Shown here in pieces: positions 43,354 through 53,266 of a stretch of DNA of 64,000 bases (its first letter is position 1; every line of letters begins with the position of its first letter). Made by a program: the position numbers and the translations under genes. The notes under the pieces are model-generated. The model did no database searches. It saw only the letters and a list, made by a program, of their open reading frames with translations, and was not told the DNA's origin. Source of the stretch: Fulvivirga sp. M361 (GTDB lineage: Bacteria; Bacteroidota; Bacteroidia; Cytophagales; Cyclobacteriaceae); contig NZ_VKDC01000005.1 of assembly GCF_007097395.1 (NCBI RefSeq), forward strand, positions 275,812 through 339,811, written 5' to 3'.

Positions 43354-44910
43354 ATGAAGATCATATCCTATTTTAAATCGACACTGTCAGTTTTGTTGAT
43401 TTTTAGCGTTGTCACATCATGTCTGAGAAAAAGGCCTGAAGAAAAACCGGTGGTGACCGATAACACTGATGCTCAACTTAGTGGCCTCGAGCTATCAAAA
43501 CAATACTGTCAGGGGTGCCATATGTATCCTGAGCCTGATCTGCTGGACAAGAACATCTGGGAAAATTATATGCTCCCCCGTATGGGGTACATGCTGGGGA
43601 TATACTCAAATGACAGCATAAGAGAAACGTTATTTGAGTCAGGTCCCGGAGGAAAGAAGGTAAGGGAGGCCAATACATTCCCTGCGGAACAACGTATTGA
43701 TAATGCCAGCTGGGAGAAGATCAAAGCCTATTATATGGTAAATGCTCCTGACTCCCTTTCAAAAATCACCGCATCCTATCAACCATTGAAGCAGTTTGAA
43801 CCTATCATTCCTGACTATCAGCTGTCCCCACCAAGTACCACTATGGTACAGTTTTCTGAAGAAGGAAGCTTCTACATAGGAGATGCCAATTCCAGAAGCC
43901 TCCTCCATTTCAACGCCAACCTGAATTTATTAAAAGTCGGTAAGGTACCGGAAGGGGCCGTGCATATTCATGAAACAAAACAGCATTTATGGGTCACAGC
44001 CATGGGATCATTTTCTCCCACCGACGCGCCTTCGGGTATGCTCATCCGGTATCCTAAAGAAAAGGGACGGCCAGCGGTAATGGTGGATAGTCTGCAACGT
44101 CCGGTACATGCTGCATTTTCTGACCTGGATGGAGATGGTTTGGAAGATGTGGTGATCAGCGAGTTTGGAAAATGGACGGGTGGACTTTCCTGGTGGAAGC
44201 AAAACGCGAATGGCACTTACACAAAAAACCAGCTTGACCACAGACCCGGCGCCATACGATCTTACATTACAGACTGGAATAATGACGGACTGCCAGACAT
44301 AACGGCCCTTTTCGGCCAGGGTGATGAAGGAATTACCATTTACTATAACAAGGGCAACGGTCAGTTTTCAATAAAAAAAGCGATTCCGCTACCCTCTTCC
44401 TATGGCTCGAGTTACTTCAATTTGTTCGATTACAATTCAGACGGATTGTTAGATATCCTTTATGCCGCGGGAGATAACGGGGACTATCCACCTATACTCA
44501 AACCCTATCATGGTATCAGAATATTTGTCAACAAGGGTGAAGAGACTTTTGAAGAAGTATATTTCTACCCGCTACATGGCGCTTATAATGCCATTCCAAA
44601 AGATTTTGACCTGGATGGAGATATGGACATCGCCATTATCTCGTTTTTCCCAGACTTTCAACATCACCCGGAAGAGGCTTTTGTCTACCTTGAAAATACA
44701 GGTGATATGCAATTCACACCACACACACTTCCGGGAATATCCAACCTGGGCAGGTGGATTGTGATGGATGCCTCCGATTGGGATAAAGACGGAGATACAG
44801 ATCTTATACTAGGCGCCCTTACCTTTGAAGTAGTTCCTAAAATGAATTACGTCAATACCTGGGTAAAAAATGGCATCCCCTTTATCGTGCTCGAGAATAA
44901 GACGTTCTGA
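43354..44910 (+). CDS. Cytochrome c/FG-GAP repeat lipoprotein
   Basis: The 518-residue protein has a lipoprotein signal (Cys at 23, VVTSCLRK). A heme-c site C52-x2-C55-H56 (YCQGCHMYPEP) lies near the N-terminus, then VCBS/FG-GAP beta-propeller repeats from about 240 to 500 with calcium-type DxDxDG loops (SDLDGDGLEDV, NNDGLPDI, NSDGLLDI, DLDGDMDI, DKDGDTDL). This joins a single-heme segment with a Ca2+-bound propeller, a known form in Bacteroidota and Planctomycetes. Probably anchored in the outer or cytoplasmic membrane and facing the periplasm or surface. Electron partner is unknown. Confidence 0.87.
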   Translation: MKIISYFKSTLSVLLIFSVVTSCLRKRPEEKPVVTDNTDAQLSGLELSKQYCQGCHMYPEPDLLDKNIWENYMLPRMGYMLGIYSNDSIRETLFESGPGGKKVREANTFPAEQRIDNASWEKIKAYYMVNAPDSLSKITASYQPLKQFEPIIPDYQLSPPSTTMVQFSEEGSFYIGDANSRSLLHFNANLNLLKVGKVPEGAVHIHETKQHLWVTAMGSFSPTDAPSGMLIRYPKEKGRPAVMVDSLQRPVHAAFSDLDGDGLEDVVISEFGKWTGGLSWWKQNANGTYTKNQLDHRPGAIRSYITDWNNDGLPDITALFGQGDEGITIYYNKGNGQFSIKKAIPLPSSYGSSYFNLFDYNSDGLLDILYAAGDNGDYPPILKPYHGIRIFVNKGEETFEEVYFYPLHGAYNAIPKDFDLDGDMDIAIISFFPDFQHHPEEAFVYLENTGDMQFTPHTLPGISNLGRWIVMDASDWDKDGDTDLILGALTFEVVPKMNYVNTWVKNGIPFIVLENKTF

Positions 44911-44990
44911 TAAATAAAAAAGGAGAATTAATATTTTCATAACACACAAACAGCGCATTAGACTTTTAAGTGTGTGCAATTTTGGCCGTT

Positions 44991-47900
44991 ATGGGTAAAA
45001 GGCACTTTATAAAAAGGTTTGTTGCTTATGCATTGACTTTAATGCTATTAGCAACTGGTAAGACCTGTGTGTTTGCACAATACCCATTCAAAAAAACATC
45101 TGTACTTAGTTCCGGTGACTTTTATAAATTGGCCGTTACCGCCGATGGGATTTATAAAATTGACTATGATTTTTTAAAAGACAACGGCATCAAACCGTCG
45201 GACGTTGACCTGAATACCTTCGGAGTGTTTGGCACCAGGACAGGCATGCTCCCCCAGTCAAACAACCAGCTTTTAGTCGATGATCTGGAAGAAATAGCGC
45301 TCCGGTTTTACAACGGCAACGACGGTTCATTTGACAAGGAAGATTACTTCCTTTTTTATGGACAAGGCCCCAATCCTATTTACTACGACGCCAGGCAAAA
45401 AACCTTGAAGCAAGAGCTTCATCTTTATGATACTATAAATTATTACTTTCTTACACTCAGCAGGGGTTCCGGCAAATCAATGTCAACCCGTGAGTCTAAG
45501 CAAAAGAGCATAGGCACTGTATCTATTTATGATGACTTTATTTTTCACGAGTCTGACGAATACAACCTTTTGAAATCCGGCAGAGAGTGGTATGGTGACA
45601 AGATCAATGCATCGGAAGAGGTCAGCTTTTTATTTCCTATGACAGGGACAGTGCCTCACAGGTCCATTCAAATACATGCAGATTTCCTGTCAACAGCTAC
45701 TTCCAAAAGTGTGATGAAAGTATCTGCCAATACATTAGAATTAGGGCAGACTGAAATAAAAGCTGTACCACAAACACTTTATGGGATCAAGGGTGTAAGG
45801 GCAGACGATGAATTTCGTGTAAGAGTAGATGATCTGAACGGCAACGAAACACTCAAACTGTCCTTCGGTTTCTCTAATGAAAATGATGGTACCGGCTACC
45901 TTGACCGCTTCACTTTGCAAACCCCAAAGTTTATACAACTCTATGGTAATCAGACAGCGTTTCAATCTTTGACCAGCCTGAATTACGGCACCACGGCCTT
46001 CATTGTTAATGCTGTAGACGATGAACAGGTCATATGGGACATTACTAACCCACTGGCACCCGTACATCAGCAGCACATTATCCAGTCTAATGGAAAGGGA
46101 CTTTTCCGAACTACGACCGATTCCTTGCGCAGGTTTGTGATCTTCAAGGGAAACGAGTTCCCATCTCCGATAGTCATCTCCCGCACCTCACCACAAAATC
46201 TTCATGGCCTTTCATCCGCAGACGGAGTGATCATAACGGTGAACGAGTTCATGACTGAAGCAGAACGATTGGCACAATTTCGCCGGGAATTCAATGGTTT
46301 AAGTGTGCATGTGGTAGACCAGGAACAAATATTCAATGAATTTTCAGGGGGCCGCCGGGACGTGACCGCATTACGCAATTTTATCCGGATGCTCTATGAG
46401 AAAAATGAGCAATTGAAATATGTTTTACTTTTTGGCGACGCTTCTTTTTCCTACAAAGATGGTTCGATGGTACTTAGTTATCAATCGACCAACTCTCTTC
46501 ATAATGTGCATAGTTATGCTTCAGACGACTACTACGGTTTCATGGACCCGGACGAAGGGGAATGGCTGGAAAGCAGTTCAATTAATAATGTATCACATGA
46601 TCTCGAAATTGGTGTTGGAAGGGTCCCGGTCACTGATCTAAAAGAGGCTGGTAATATAGTGGATAAACTCATTCGATACGAAAATAGCCCGGAGTCATTG
46701 GGAGACTGGAGAAACAGGGTCGCCTTTATCGCAGATGACGGAGAATCCAACAAATTTCAGCTGCAATCTGATTTTCTGGCAAATGGCCTGGAAAGTGTTC
46801 AACCCTCCTTTAACCCGAACCGCATCTTTGTGGATGCTTTTCCACAAGACCTGGGATATAGCCCCGTAACCGAGGAAATAAATAATAGCATACAAAACGG
46901 GGTATTGATCATGGATTTCATTGGTCATGGGGGTGAAACTGCCTGGACAAACGAAGGAATACTAAGATCATCGCACATTACAGAATGGATCAATACGGAA
47001 AAGCTACCGATATTCCTTACCGCTACCTGTGAGTTTGGTCGTTTTGATGATCCGGACAGGCAGTCAGGAGCAGAACTGGCCGTATTACAACCCAATGGTG
47101 GTGCAATTGGTATGTTTACCACTACTCGTCCCGTGTTTTTAGGCACTAATTTCGAACTCAGCAAAGCATTTTATAAAAACCTTGACGCCTCGATAAAAAA
47201 AGGTGGAGCCACTCGGTTGGGTGACCTGATGAGGACCACCAAAAATGATAGCGAGGCAGGGGTAGTTAACCGCAATTTTTCCCTGCTGGGAGATCCATTT
47301 ACCACATTATCTTTCCCAAAAGAAACTATTGTATTAACCGATATTAAGAGAGCACTGGCCAGCGGTAATGATACTTTGTTCCACCCGCTTGACAAAGTGG
47401 TGATATCCGGAGAAGTACGATCCGAGGGTGAATTAGATGCTTCATTTGACGGAACGATGGAATTGAGTATCCTCGATAAGCCGACTCTGCTGAAAACGCT
47501 TGGAGAAGGAGGCCCTGAAACGGCAATGGAATATCATAACAGGAAAAATATACTTTTCAGAGGTCAGGCCACGGTCCGTTCGGGGCGTTTTGAAGCCCGG
47601 TTTGTATTACCACTGGATTTGGACACATTGGCCGGAGAGGCAAAAATAAGTATGTATGGATCACATGATCGTGAACTGACCGACGCCACCGGTTACGATA
47701 TGAATATGAGGATCGGTGAAATAGCTCGTGATCCCTCTAATGACAATACTGCCCCCAATATACGCGCTTATCTCAACGATGAGGTCTTCGAATCAGGCGA
47801 TCTGGTAGCTTCAAACCCACGTTTACACGTACAGCTATCAGATGAAAATGGCATCAATTTGTCTACAAAAAACAACCGGGGCATAACCGCTGTATTGGAT

Positions 47901-48401
47901 GATCAGCAAACGATCGACCTTACTCCTTTTTACAAAGCTGAAATAGACAGGTTTGATAAAGGTAGCGTGGTATATGATCTGATAGCATTACCTGTGGGTA
48001 AGCATCATCTATCCATAGAAGCATATGACAGTTATAACAATAAGGCTTATACTGAAATTGAATTCTTTGTGGTGGATAGTACTCAGATCATTTTATCAAA
48101 ATTCAACTATTTCCCAAACCCAAGTAACGAGTGTGTCAATTTCAATTTCAAACACAAGAATCTACCGAAAGGTGCACTTATAACATTAAGTCTTTTCTCT
48201 AGGGATGGTAAGCGTATAAAACGCTTTACCGAACCTCTGATCTACGATGAGTCTCAAGACGAATACCAGGGTAATTTAGAGGTCTGCAAATCAACCAATG
48301 GCAGTTTGATCCAGGAAGGGCTGTATTATTTCATTTTCGAGATCACACCAGGAAATTCTCCAAAAAATCGCCGCTCAGGCCGCCTAGTATTCTCACAATG
48401 A
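44991..48401 (+). CDS. porU: Type IX secretion system sortase PorU
   Basis: PorU removes the C-terminal sorting domain of type IX cargo at the cell surface and joins the cargo to lipopolysaccharide. The 1136-residue protein has a signal peptide (about 1-30), a long beta-rich N-terminal part, a gingipain-type peptidase C25 domain (about 400-780) with catalytic His646 in FIGHGGETAW and Cys680 in TATCEFGRFDD, and a C-terminal sorting-like domain (FPNPSNECVNFNF to the end). The ATG at 44991 is chosen because a CAATTTTG promoter-like box lies just before it. Confidence 0.93.
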   Translation: MGKRHFIKRFVAYALTLMLLATGKTCVFAQYPFKKTSVLSSGDFYKLAVTADGIYKIDYDFLKDNGIKPSDVDLNTFGVFGTRTGMLPQSNNQLLVDDLEEIALRFYNGNDGSFDKEDYFLFYGQGPNPIYYDARQKTLKQELHLYDTINYYFLTLSRGSGKSMSTRESKQKSIGTVSIYDDFIFHESDEYNLLKSGREWYGDKINASEEVSFLFPMTGTVPHRSIQIHADFLSTATSKSVMKVSANTLELGQTEIKAVPQTLYGIKGVRADDEFRVRVDDLNGNETLKLSFGFSNENDGTGYLDRFTLQTPKFIQLYGNQTAFQSLTSLNYGTTAFIVNAVDDEQVIWDITNPLAPVHQQHIIQSNGKGLFRTTTDSLRRFVIFKGNEFPSPIVISRTSPQNLHGLSSADGVIITVNEFMTEAERLAQFRREFNGLSVHVVDQEQIFNEFSGGRRDVTALRNFIRMLYEKNEQLKYVLLFGDASFSYKDGSMVLSYQSTNSLHNVHSYASDDYYGFMDPDEGEWLESSSINNVSHDLEIGVGRVPVTDLKEAGNIVDKLIRYENSPESLGDWRNRVAFIADDGESNKFQLQSDFLANGLESVQPSFNPNRIFVDAFPQDLGYSPVTEEINNSIQNGVLIMDFIGHGGETAWTNEGILRSSHITEWINTEKLPIFLTATCEFGRFDDPDRQSGAELAVLQPNGGAIGMFTTTRPVFLGTNFELSKAFYKNLDASIKKGGATRLGDLMRTTKNDSEAGVVNRNFSLLGDPFTTLSFPKETIVLTDIKRALASGNDTLFHPLDKVVISGEVRSEGELDASFDGTMELSILDKPTLLKTLGEGGPETAMEYHNRKNILFRGQATVRSGRFEARFVLPLDLDTLAGEAKISMYGSHDRELTDATGYDMNMRIGEIARDPSNDNTAPNIRAYLNDEVFESGDLVASNPRLHVQLSDENGINLSTKNNRGITAVLDDQQTIDLTPFYKAEIDRFDKGSVVYDLIALPVGKHHLSIEAYDSYNNKAYTEIEFFVVDSTQIILSKFNYFPNPSNECVNFNFKHKNLPKGALITLSLFSRDGKRIKRFTEPLIYDESQDEYQGNLEVCKSTNGSLIQEGLYYFIFEITPGNSPKNRRSGRLVFSQ

Positions 48402-48427
48402 GTTTCTTAGACCAATGTTAAAATTAG

Positions 48428-48484
48428 GGTAACAAGGTAACAAACGGTTAAAGTTAACATGACCACGCATTAACAGTGGGGTCA
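48428..48484. promoter_or_regulatory. TAACA-type repeats upstream of phoX
   Basis: GGTAACAA occurs twice in tandem (48428-48435, 48436-48443) and is followed by TTAACA at 48454-48459 and 48470-48475. A partial inverted repeat (TGACCAC with GTGGGGTCA) overlaps the right end. The site is 61-117 bp before the phoX ATG. TT(A/C)ACA direct repeats are the PhoP box in Bacillus, so a phosphate-control role is possible but not shown here. Confidence 0.35.
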
Positions 48485-48544
48485 CATTGGAATGATAACT
48501 TAGCCGTGCATTAATTATACCACTAACTCAAACTCTAAAAAAAC

Positions 48545-50401
48545 ATGAAACAATTTCGACTCTTCCTTTTGTTGGTTATGCTCATTCCTTCGGTGGGTTT
48601 TAGCCAATTCTTCTTTGACGTATCTGTGGATACGGCATGGAATCCTACCGAGGTGGTTTTCCCTCCATCTCCATTACAGCATCAGATCCTTTTCGTAGGT
48701 GGTGACGATGTTGTACAAACCACTGCTACTTACGGAAACGCTCCGGGCCAGGCGTTAGCTAAACAATGGCACGATTTCATCGGTTTTACTCCTGACAATG
48801 ATTCCGATGACCTGGGTTGGGTAAGTATTAACCACGAAAGGATCATTGCCAATGACAGTATCGGTGACGGTGGTGGTATGACTGCCTTCAAAGTACGTAG
48901 AGATCCGGTTACCGATTTATTGGAAATAGTACCTCAAACACTCTCTGACGGAAGAAGTGGAGAGTTTTTTAACGTAGACTTCGTAAACACAGTAGGTGAA
49001 ACCGGTATGAACTGCGGGGGAATTACTTCTTCTGTAGATGGCAGGATCTGGACAGCAGAAGAGTGGTTCAGGTCAAGTAACGGTTCACTGGGCGGCCAGG
49101 TGAGAGACCTTGATCCATGGACCATCAACACGGATATCCCTGGCAACTTCGCTGGTCAGACCATCGAGAAGTACCAAAACTTCAACTACATGGTGGAAAT
49201 CGATCCTAAAGAGGCAGTTGCCATCAGAAAGCAATATAACTGGGGGCGTCAACCCTTCGAAGGAGGTGCTATTGCCTCGGATAACAGAACGGTATACCTC
49301 GGTGCCGATGCTACTCCTGGTATTTTTACAAAATTCGTAGCTGATGTACCTGGAGACTTCCGTTCAGGCAGATTGTTTGCCTACAAACACGATGCAATGG
49401 GCGAACCCTGGGTAGAGTTACCTAGCAATGATTTAAATGTATCACTGAACTTCGCCAGCGAAGCTTTAAGCTTAGGAGCAACCATGTTTAACCGTTTGGA
49501 GTGGGTAACTTACTATGATGGTAAAATCTACATGACGGAAACAGGACGGGACAACATTGGTGATCGCCTTAAAAATGGTGCGGCCATCGGTGGAGTACTG
49601 GATTACCACTGGGTAGAGCCTGTAAGAGAAAGACACCCTGAGCTTTCTGAAAAAACGGATGATCAGATTCTTGACTTTGTCATGGCAGGTTTCTACAATG
49701 ACTATTACGGTAGAGTATTGGAATTTGATCCTGCTACAGGCCTTGTAACTACATATGTTAACGGTGGCCCATTCCTGTCAAGCTCTCCTGAAATAGCAGA
49801 TTATCCTGACAAGCACCTTTCTAACCCTGACGGTCTGAACGTAATGGTAACTAATGGAAGACCTTATATGATCATCTGTGAAGACCTTAACGGAACTTCT
49901 AACGGAAGAACTCCTGCCGGCGTGAGCAACAGAACATGTGAAATGTACCTGTTGGATATGTCAATTACAGATCCTTCAATAGACGACCTTGTAAGGGTTT
50001 CTATCGTACCTTTAGGTGCTGAAGTAACAGGAGCACAGCCTACTTCTGACGGAAAAACGATATTGGTTAATTCTCAACATCCATCCAGCAGCAATCCTTA
50101 TCCTTATAATAACTCATTGACCTATGCCATTACTGGTTGGGATGAAGCGATCACAGCGATCACTTCATTGGACGAGCTTGAGAAGCCAGCCTTAGAAAGT
50201 CTTGATTTCCAGGTATGGCCTAATCCTGTATCTCGCGTATTAAATTTCAATAAAGTGACGGATGCAGCGCTCTACAATAACAGTGGGCAACGTATCAAAG
50301 TATTCAGAGGTCTGAAAAGTGTGGATGTTTCCGACCTTATGCCTGGTGTTTATTTCCTGAAAACACTACAAGGTGAAGGTCGTAAACTGATCATTCAGTA
50401 G
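48545..50401 (+). CDS. phoX: PhoX-type alkaline phosphatase with type IX sorting domain
   Basis: The 618-residue protein has a signal peptide (about 1-20) and a DUF839/PhoX propeller body (about 60-520) with conserved features such as GWVSINHERI, NCGGITSSVDGRIWTAEEW, FEGGAIASDNRTVYLGAD and a metal-ligand segment MFNRLEWVTYYDGKIYMTETG. PhoX enzymes bind Ca2+ and Fe and release phosphate from organic phosphates. The end (FQVWPNPVSRVLNF to GVYFLKTLQGEGRKLIIQ) is a type A type IX sorting domain, so it is exported to the surface or medium. A UUCG-loop terminator follows. Confidence 0.9.
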   Translation: MKQFRLFLLLVMLIPSVGFSQFFFDVSVDTAWNPTEVVFPPSPLQHQILFVGGDDVVQTTATYGNAPGQALAKQWHDFIGFTPDNDSDDLGWVSINHERIIANDSIGDGGGMTAFKVRRDPVTDLLEIVPQTLSDGRSGEFFNVDFVNTVGETGMNCGGITSSVDGRIWTAEEWFRSSNGSLGGQVRDLDPWTINTDIPGNFAGQTIEKYQNFNYMVEIDPKEAVAIRKQYNWGRQPFEGGAIASDNRTVYLGADATPGIFTKFVADVPGDFRSGRLFAYKHDAMGEPWVELPSNDLNVSLNFASEALSLGATMFNRLEWVTYYDGKIYMTETGRDNIGDRLKNGAAIGGVLDYHWVEPVRERHPELSEKTDDQILDFVMAGFYNDYYGRVLEFDPATGLVTTYVNGGPFLSSSPEIADYPDKHLSNPDGLNVMVTNGRPYMIICEDLNGTSNGRTPAGVSNRTCEMYLLDMSITDPSIDDLVRVSIVPLGAEVTGAQPTSDGKTILVNSQHPSSSNPYPYNNSLTYAITGWDEAITAITSLDELEKPALESLDFQVWPNPVSRVLNFNKVTDAALYNNSGQRIKVFRGLKSVDVSDLMPGVYFLKTLQGEGRKLIIQ

Positions 50402-50433
50402 CAGCCCCTTATATCCTCTATATATATTAGAGT

Positions 50434-50461
50434 CTGGTACCTTCGGGTACCAGGCTTTTTT
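50434..50461 (+). terminator. UUCG-tetraloop terminator after phoX
   Basis: An 8-bp perfect stem CTGGTACC/GGTACCAG (50434-50441 and 50446-50453) with loop TTCG is followed by GCTTTTTT. It lies 32 bp past the phoX stop and 23 bp before the diheme peroxidase gene, which therefore needs its own promoter or read-through. Confidence 0.9.
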
Positions 50462-50483
50462 CGTTTTAAATTATTTTCCTGAG

Positions 50484-52418
50484 ATGAAGAAAGATTTACT
50501 GGTAGTATCCGTATTTATACTTTTTATAGCTGCTTGTATCAGTACGGCATGGAAAAAGAACCCATTAACCTCCAATCACCTTGAGGTCATTAAAAAAATG
50601 TATTTGACCCAGTTAGATGATGTGATAACCGCAGCGGAGGAAGTAAATAAGAGCATACAAAAGAAGGAGCTTCCATCCTTACAAAAAGCACTCTTAAAAC
50701 TGAAGTTGGATTATAAAAGAACAGAGCCTTTATCTGCTTATTTCAGTCCTGAGTTTACCAAAGACTATGTTAACGGTGCACCCTTACCCTCTCTGGAAAG
50801 AAAAGCAGATGACAAAATCACTGTGTTGGAGCCGGAAGGACTGCAAGTGTTAGAAGAATCCATTTTCAGCGATAACCCGGACTTTGCAGCGATTGCAACA
50901 TTGAATACCATGTTCATTACGAACCTGAAAAAGTTAAAAGAGTACCAACAGAGTCTGCTATTTACAGATCGCCATATCTTCGAAGCCACCCGGTTTCAAT
51001 TGATCCGTATCTTCTCTTTAGGGCTGGGCGGGTTTGATTCACCATCACTCAGCCAGGTGCTGGATGAACAGCGCGTAAGTCTGGAAACCGTTAAATCCTT
51101 ACTGACCCACTACATACCCTATGTCCAAAGCAATGATCAGGCATTGGCCCTAAAACTTAACTCAATGTTAGACCAGGCAATATCTTATTTGCAAAAAAAC
51201 ACCGATTTCGACACGTTCGATCGTATGTATTTTCTTAAACAATACGTCAACCCACTATTCTCAGATATATTAAAAGCCCAAACAGCACTGGGAGTTGAAA
51301 CATATTATGAGACTTCATCACTGCATCAGAAGTTTCCTGTCAATTATTTTGCCGATAACTTGTTTGCAGAAGATTTTCTCAATACCAACTACTACACCCG
51401 TTACCCAAAAGAAGCATACAATGAAGCGGTGATCAGCCTGGGAAGAACGTTATTCTTTGATCCTGTTCTATCTGAAAACAATAAGCGTTCTTGCGCTTCA
51501 TGTCACAATCCGGAGAGAGCTTTTACTGACGGACTTAAGAAAAGCACAGCTTTTAATATGAATGGAACGGTTCAACGCAACTCTCCTACTTTGATCAATG
51601 CGGTATACGCTGATCGGTTCTTTTATGATCTTAGAGTGGAAGTACTTGATGATCAGATAGAACATGTAGTTATAGACCACGATGAGTTTCGTAGCTCGTT
51701 CCTGGCGCTGTATGAAAAACTTTCTGCAAGCGAGGAATATGTGGATCTATTCAAAAGAGCGTTTCCTGACCTTGGAGACGAACCTGTGAAAAAATACTCC
51801 ATCTCGGCAGCACTGGCAGCTTATGTCACCTCTCTTTCCAGTCTTAATAGCCCCTTTGATCGTTATGTGCGAGGGGAAACAGAAGAACTGGATCAAGACG
51901 CCATTGACGGCTTCAATCTCTTTTACGGAAAAGCAGCTTGCGGCACCTGTCATTTCGCGCCTGTTTTCAACGGATTAGTGCCTCCGGTGTATGCAGAATC
52001 CGAATCTGAAGTATTGGGTGTGCCCGTAGATACACTGAACAGTGCCATAGATCCTGACCTGGGGCGTATAGCAGGTCAAATAAAAGAATCGTCAGAAATA
52101 TATCGTCACGCTTTTAAAACTCCAACGGTAAGAAATATAGCATTTACTGCTCCATACATGCATAACGGCGTATACCCGACACTGGATAAAGTACTGGAGT
52201 TTTATGATATGGGTGGCGGTATTGGCCTGGGACTGGAAGTAGAAAATCAAACGCTGCCGGAAGATCCTTTGAATTTAACAGATAAAGAAAAACAATTGAT
52301 CATCGCCTTTATGAATTCTTTGTCAGATATTAATGATAAGCTTCAGGTACCGGACCGGTTACCAACGTTCGCTAAAAATGAAGCATTGAATGACAGAAAA
52401 GTAGGTGGTGAGTATTAG
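50484..52418 (+). CDS. Diheme cytochrome c peroxidase (MauG/CcpA family) with imelysin-like N-terminal domain
   Basis: The 644-residue lipoprotein (Cys at about 18, FIAACIST) carries two c-heme sites, C337-A-S-C340-H341 and C486-G-T-C489-H490, in a C-terminal diheme peroxidase domain (about 305-620). The N-terminal 30-290 is all-helical and has features of the imelysin/EfeO family (LKLDYKRTEPLSAYFSP, LEPEGLQVLEESIF). This family binds iron in other proteins, but the usual GxHxxE motif is GLQVLE here. The peroxidase reduces H2O2 in the periplasm or oxidises a protein partner, possibly with iron binding by the extra domain. Confidence 0.88.
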   Translation: MKKDLLVVSVFILFIAACISTAWKKNPLTSNHLEVIKKMYLTQLDDVITAAEEVNKSIQKKELPSLQKALLKLKLDYKRTEPLSAYFSPEFTKDYVNGAPLPSLERKADDKITVLEPEGLQVLEESIFSDNPDFAAIATLNTMFITNLKKLKEYQQSLLFTDRHIFEATRFQLIRIFSLGLGGFDSPSLSQVLDEQRVSLETVKSLLTHYIPYVQSNDQALALKLNSMLDQAISYLQKNTDFDTFDRMYFLKQYVNPLFSDILKAQTALGVETYYETSSLHQKFPVNYFADNLFAEDFLNTNYYTRYPKEAYNEAVISLGRTLFFDPVLSENNKRSCASCHNPERAFTDGLKKSTAFNMNGTVQRNSPTLINAVYADRFFYDLRVEVLDDQIEHVVIDHDEFRSSFLALYEKLSASEEYVDLFKRAFPDLGDEPVKKYSISAALAAYVTSLSSLNSPFDRYVRGETEELDQDAIDGFNLFYGKAACGTCHFAPVFNGLVPPVYAESESEVLGVPVDTLNSAIDPDLGRIAGQIKESSEIYRHAFKTPTVRNIAFTAPYMHNGVYPTLDKVLEFYDMGGGIGLGLEVENQTLPEDPLNLTDKEKQLIIAFMNSLSDINDKLQVPDRLPTFAKNEALNDRKVGGEY

Positions 52419-52485
52419 TTGATCAAAAGCTTTAAAAAATCCGGAGTTAATCCATAAACTCCTTAAATAGTTTATCATGTATATC

Positions 52486-52516
52486 AGGGCTTACCTTAAA
52501 AATTGAGGTAAGCCCT
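52486..52516. terminator. Hairpin between converging genes
   Basis: A perfect 11-bp stem (AGGGCTTACCT, arms 52486-52496 and 52506-52516) with a 9-base loop lies between the peroxidase stop and the stop of the leftward lipocalin-like gene. It probably ends transcripts from both sides, though no long T run follows it on the plus strand. Confidence 0.65.
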
Positions 52517-52523
52517 CTTCACA

Positions 52524-52913
52524 TTATTGTTTTTCCAGGGTTTGTCGGGTTAATACAATATTAGCAAGAGACCCTTCCCATACCAGGGTTTTACCATCAA
52601 AGCTTATCACTCGATAATCTCCGAAATCTGTCGCAAAAGTATTACCGCCCTGAAACTCATAATCCAGTGACACTTCACCGATCTGACAACCGGTGTCTAC
52701 ATCGGTAGCGGGTGTTATCAACTGGGTTGCTGTAATTTCAGTGACGACATCATCAGTCGTGCACATTACAAAGTCTGAGTCTTCTGAACTTACCAAAGTA
52801 TAAGAACCGATAAGGTCAGCTACCTCAAAAGTTGCCGCGTCTTCATCATCATCGCTACAACCAGCTAAGACAATAAGACCGAATAAGGATAAAAAAATAG
52901 ATAGTTTTTTCAT
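52524..52913 (-). CDS. Small lipocalin-like lipoprotein
   Basis: The 129-residue protein has a lipoprotein signal (LIVLAGCSDDDED, Cys at 19, followed by acidic residues that in Bacteroidota favour surface export). The mature part (LIGSYTLVSSEDS...GKTLVWEGSLANIVLTRQ) resembles the short beta-barrel lipocalin-like domains of this phylum, starting with the G-x-W-like LIGSYTL. Two cysteines (about 52 and 75) may pair. Ligand unknown. Confidence 0.75.
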   Translation of the reverse strand: MKKLSIFLSLFGLIVLAGCSDDDEDAATFEVADLIGSYTLVSSEDSDFVMCTTDDVVTEITATQLITPATDVDTGCQIGEVSLDYEFQGGNTFATDFGDYRVISFDGKTLVWEGSLANIVLTRQTLEKQ

Positions 52914-53266
52914 GAGAGTGATATTAACAAATAATTGATTACTAGCATATATACCTTAGTCAATAAATTGGTAATCGCATAAACGCATATTAAATCTTAA
53001 TTAATATCTATTTTGTTCATCTTAAGAATTCGATAAGAATACAATACACCCAAACTAAAATTACTTATCCTTTTGTATCCCAATATTAATGATGTGTTTG
53101 ATAAAACTGTTCAGCCTATTTTCTATTAATAGAATATGGGATAGGCCCACCTATTTTATGGTTATCCGGGTTTACTCAGGTATGCATTAAAATCTTCAGT
53201 GAATTTTATCCGTATTTTTATACCTGTCAAAAAGTAACTGATCGGTCAATATAATCTCGTCTTGTC
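52914..53266. other. Divergent intergenic region of 353 bp
   Basis: AT-rich sequence between the leftward lipoprotein gene and the rightward AraC-type regulator gene. It has no gene and no clear hairpin. It must hold both promoters, but no TAnnTTTG box could be fixed. Confidence 0.4.

Noticed and set aside
46420..46641. Overlapping frames inside porU
   Set aside because: They are out-of-frame shadows of a conserved sortase gene.
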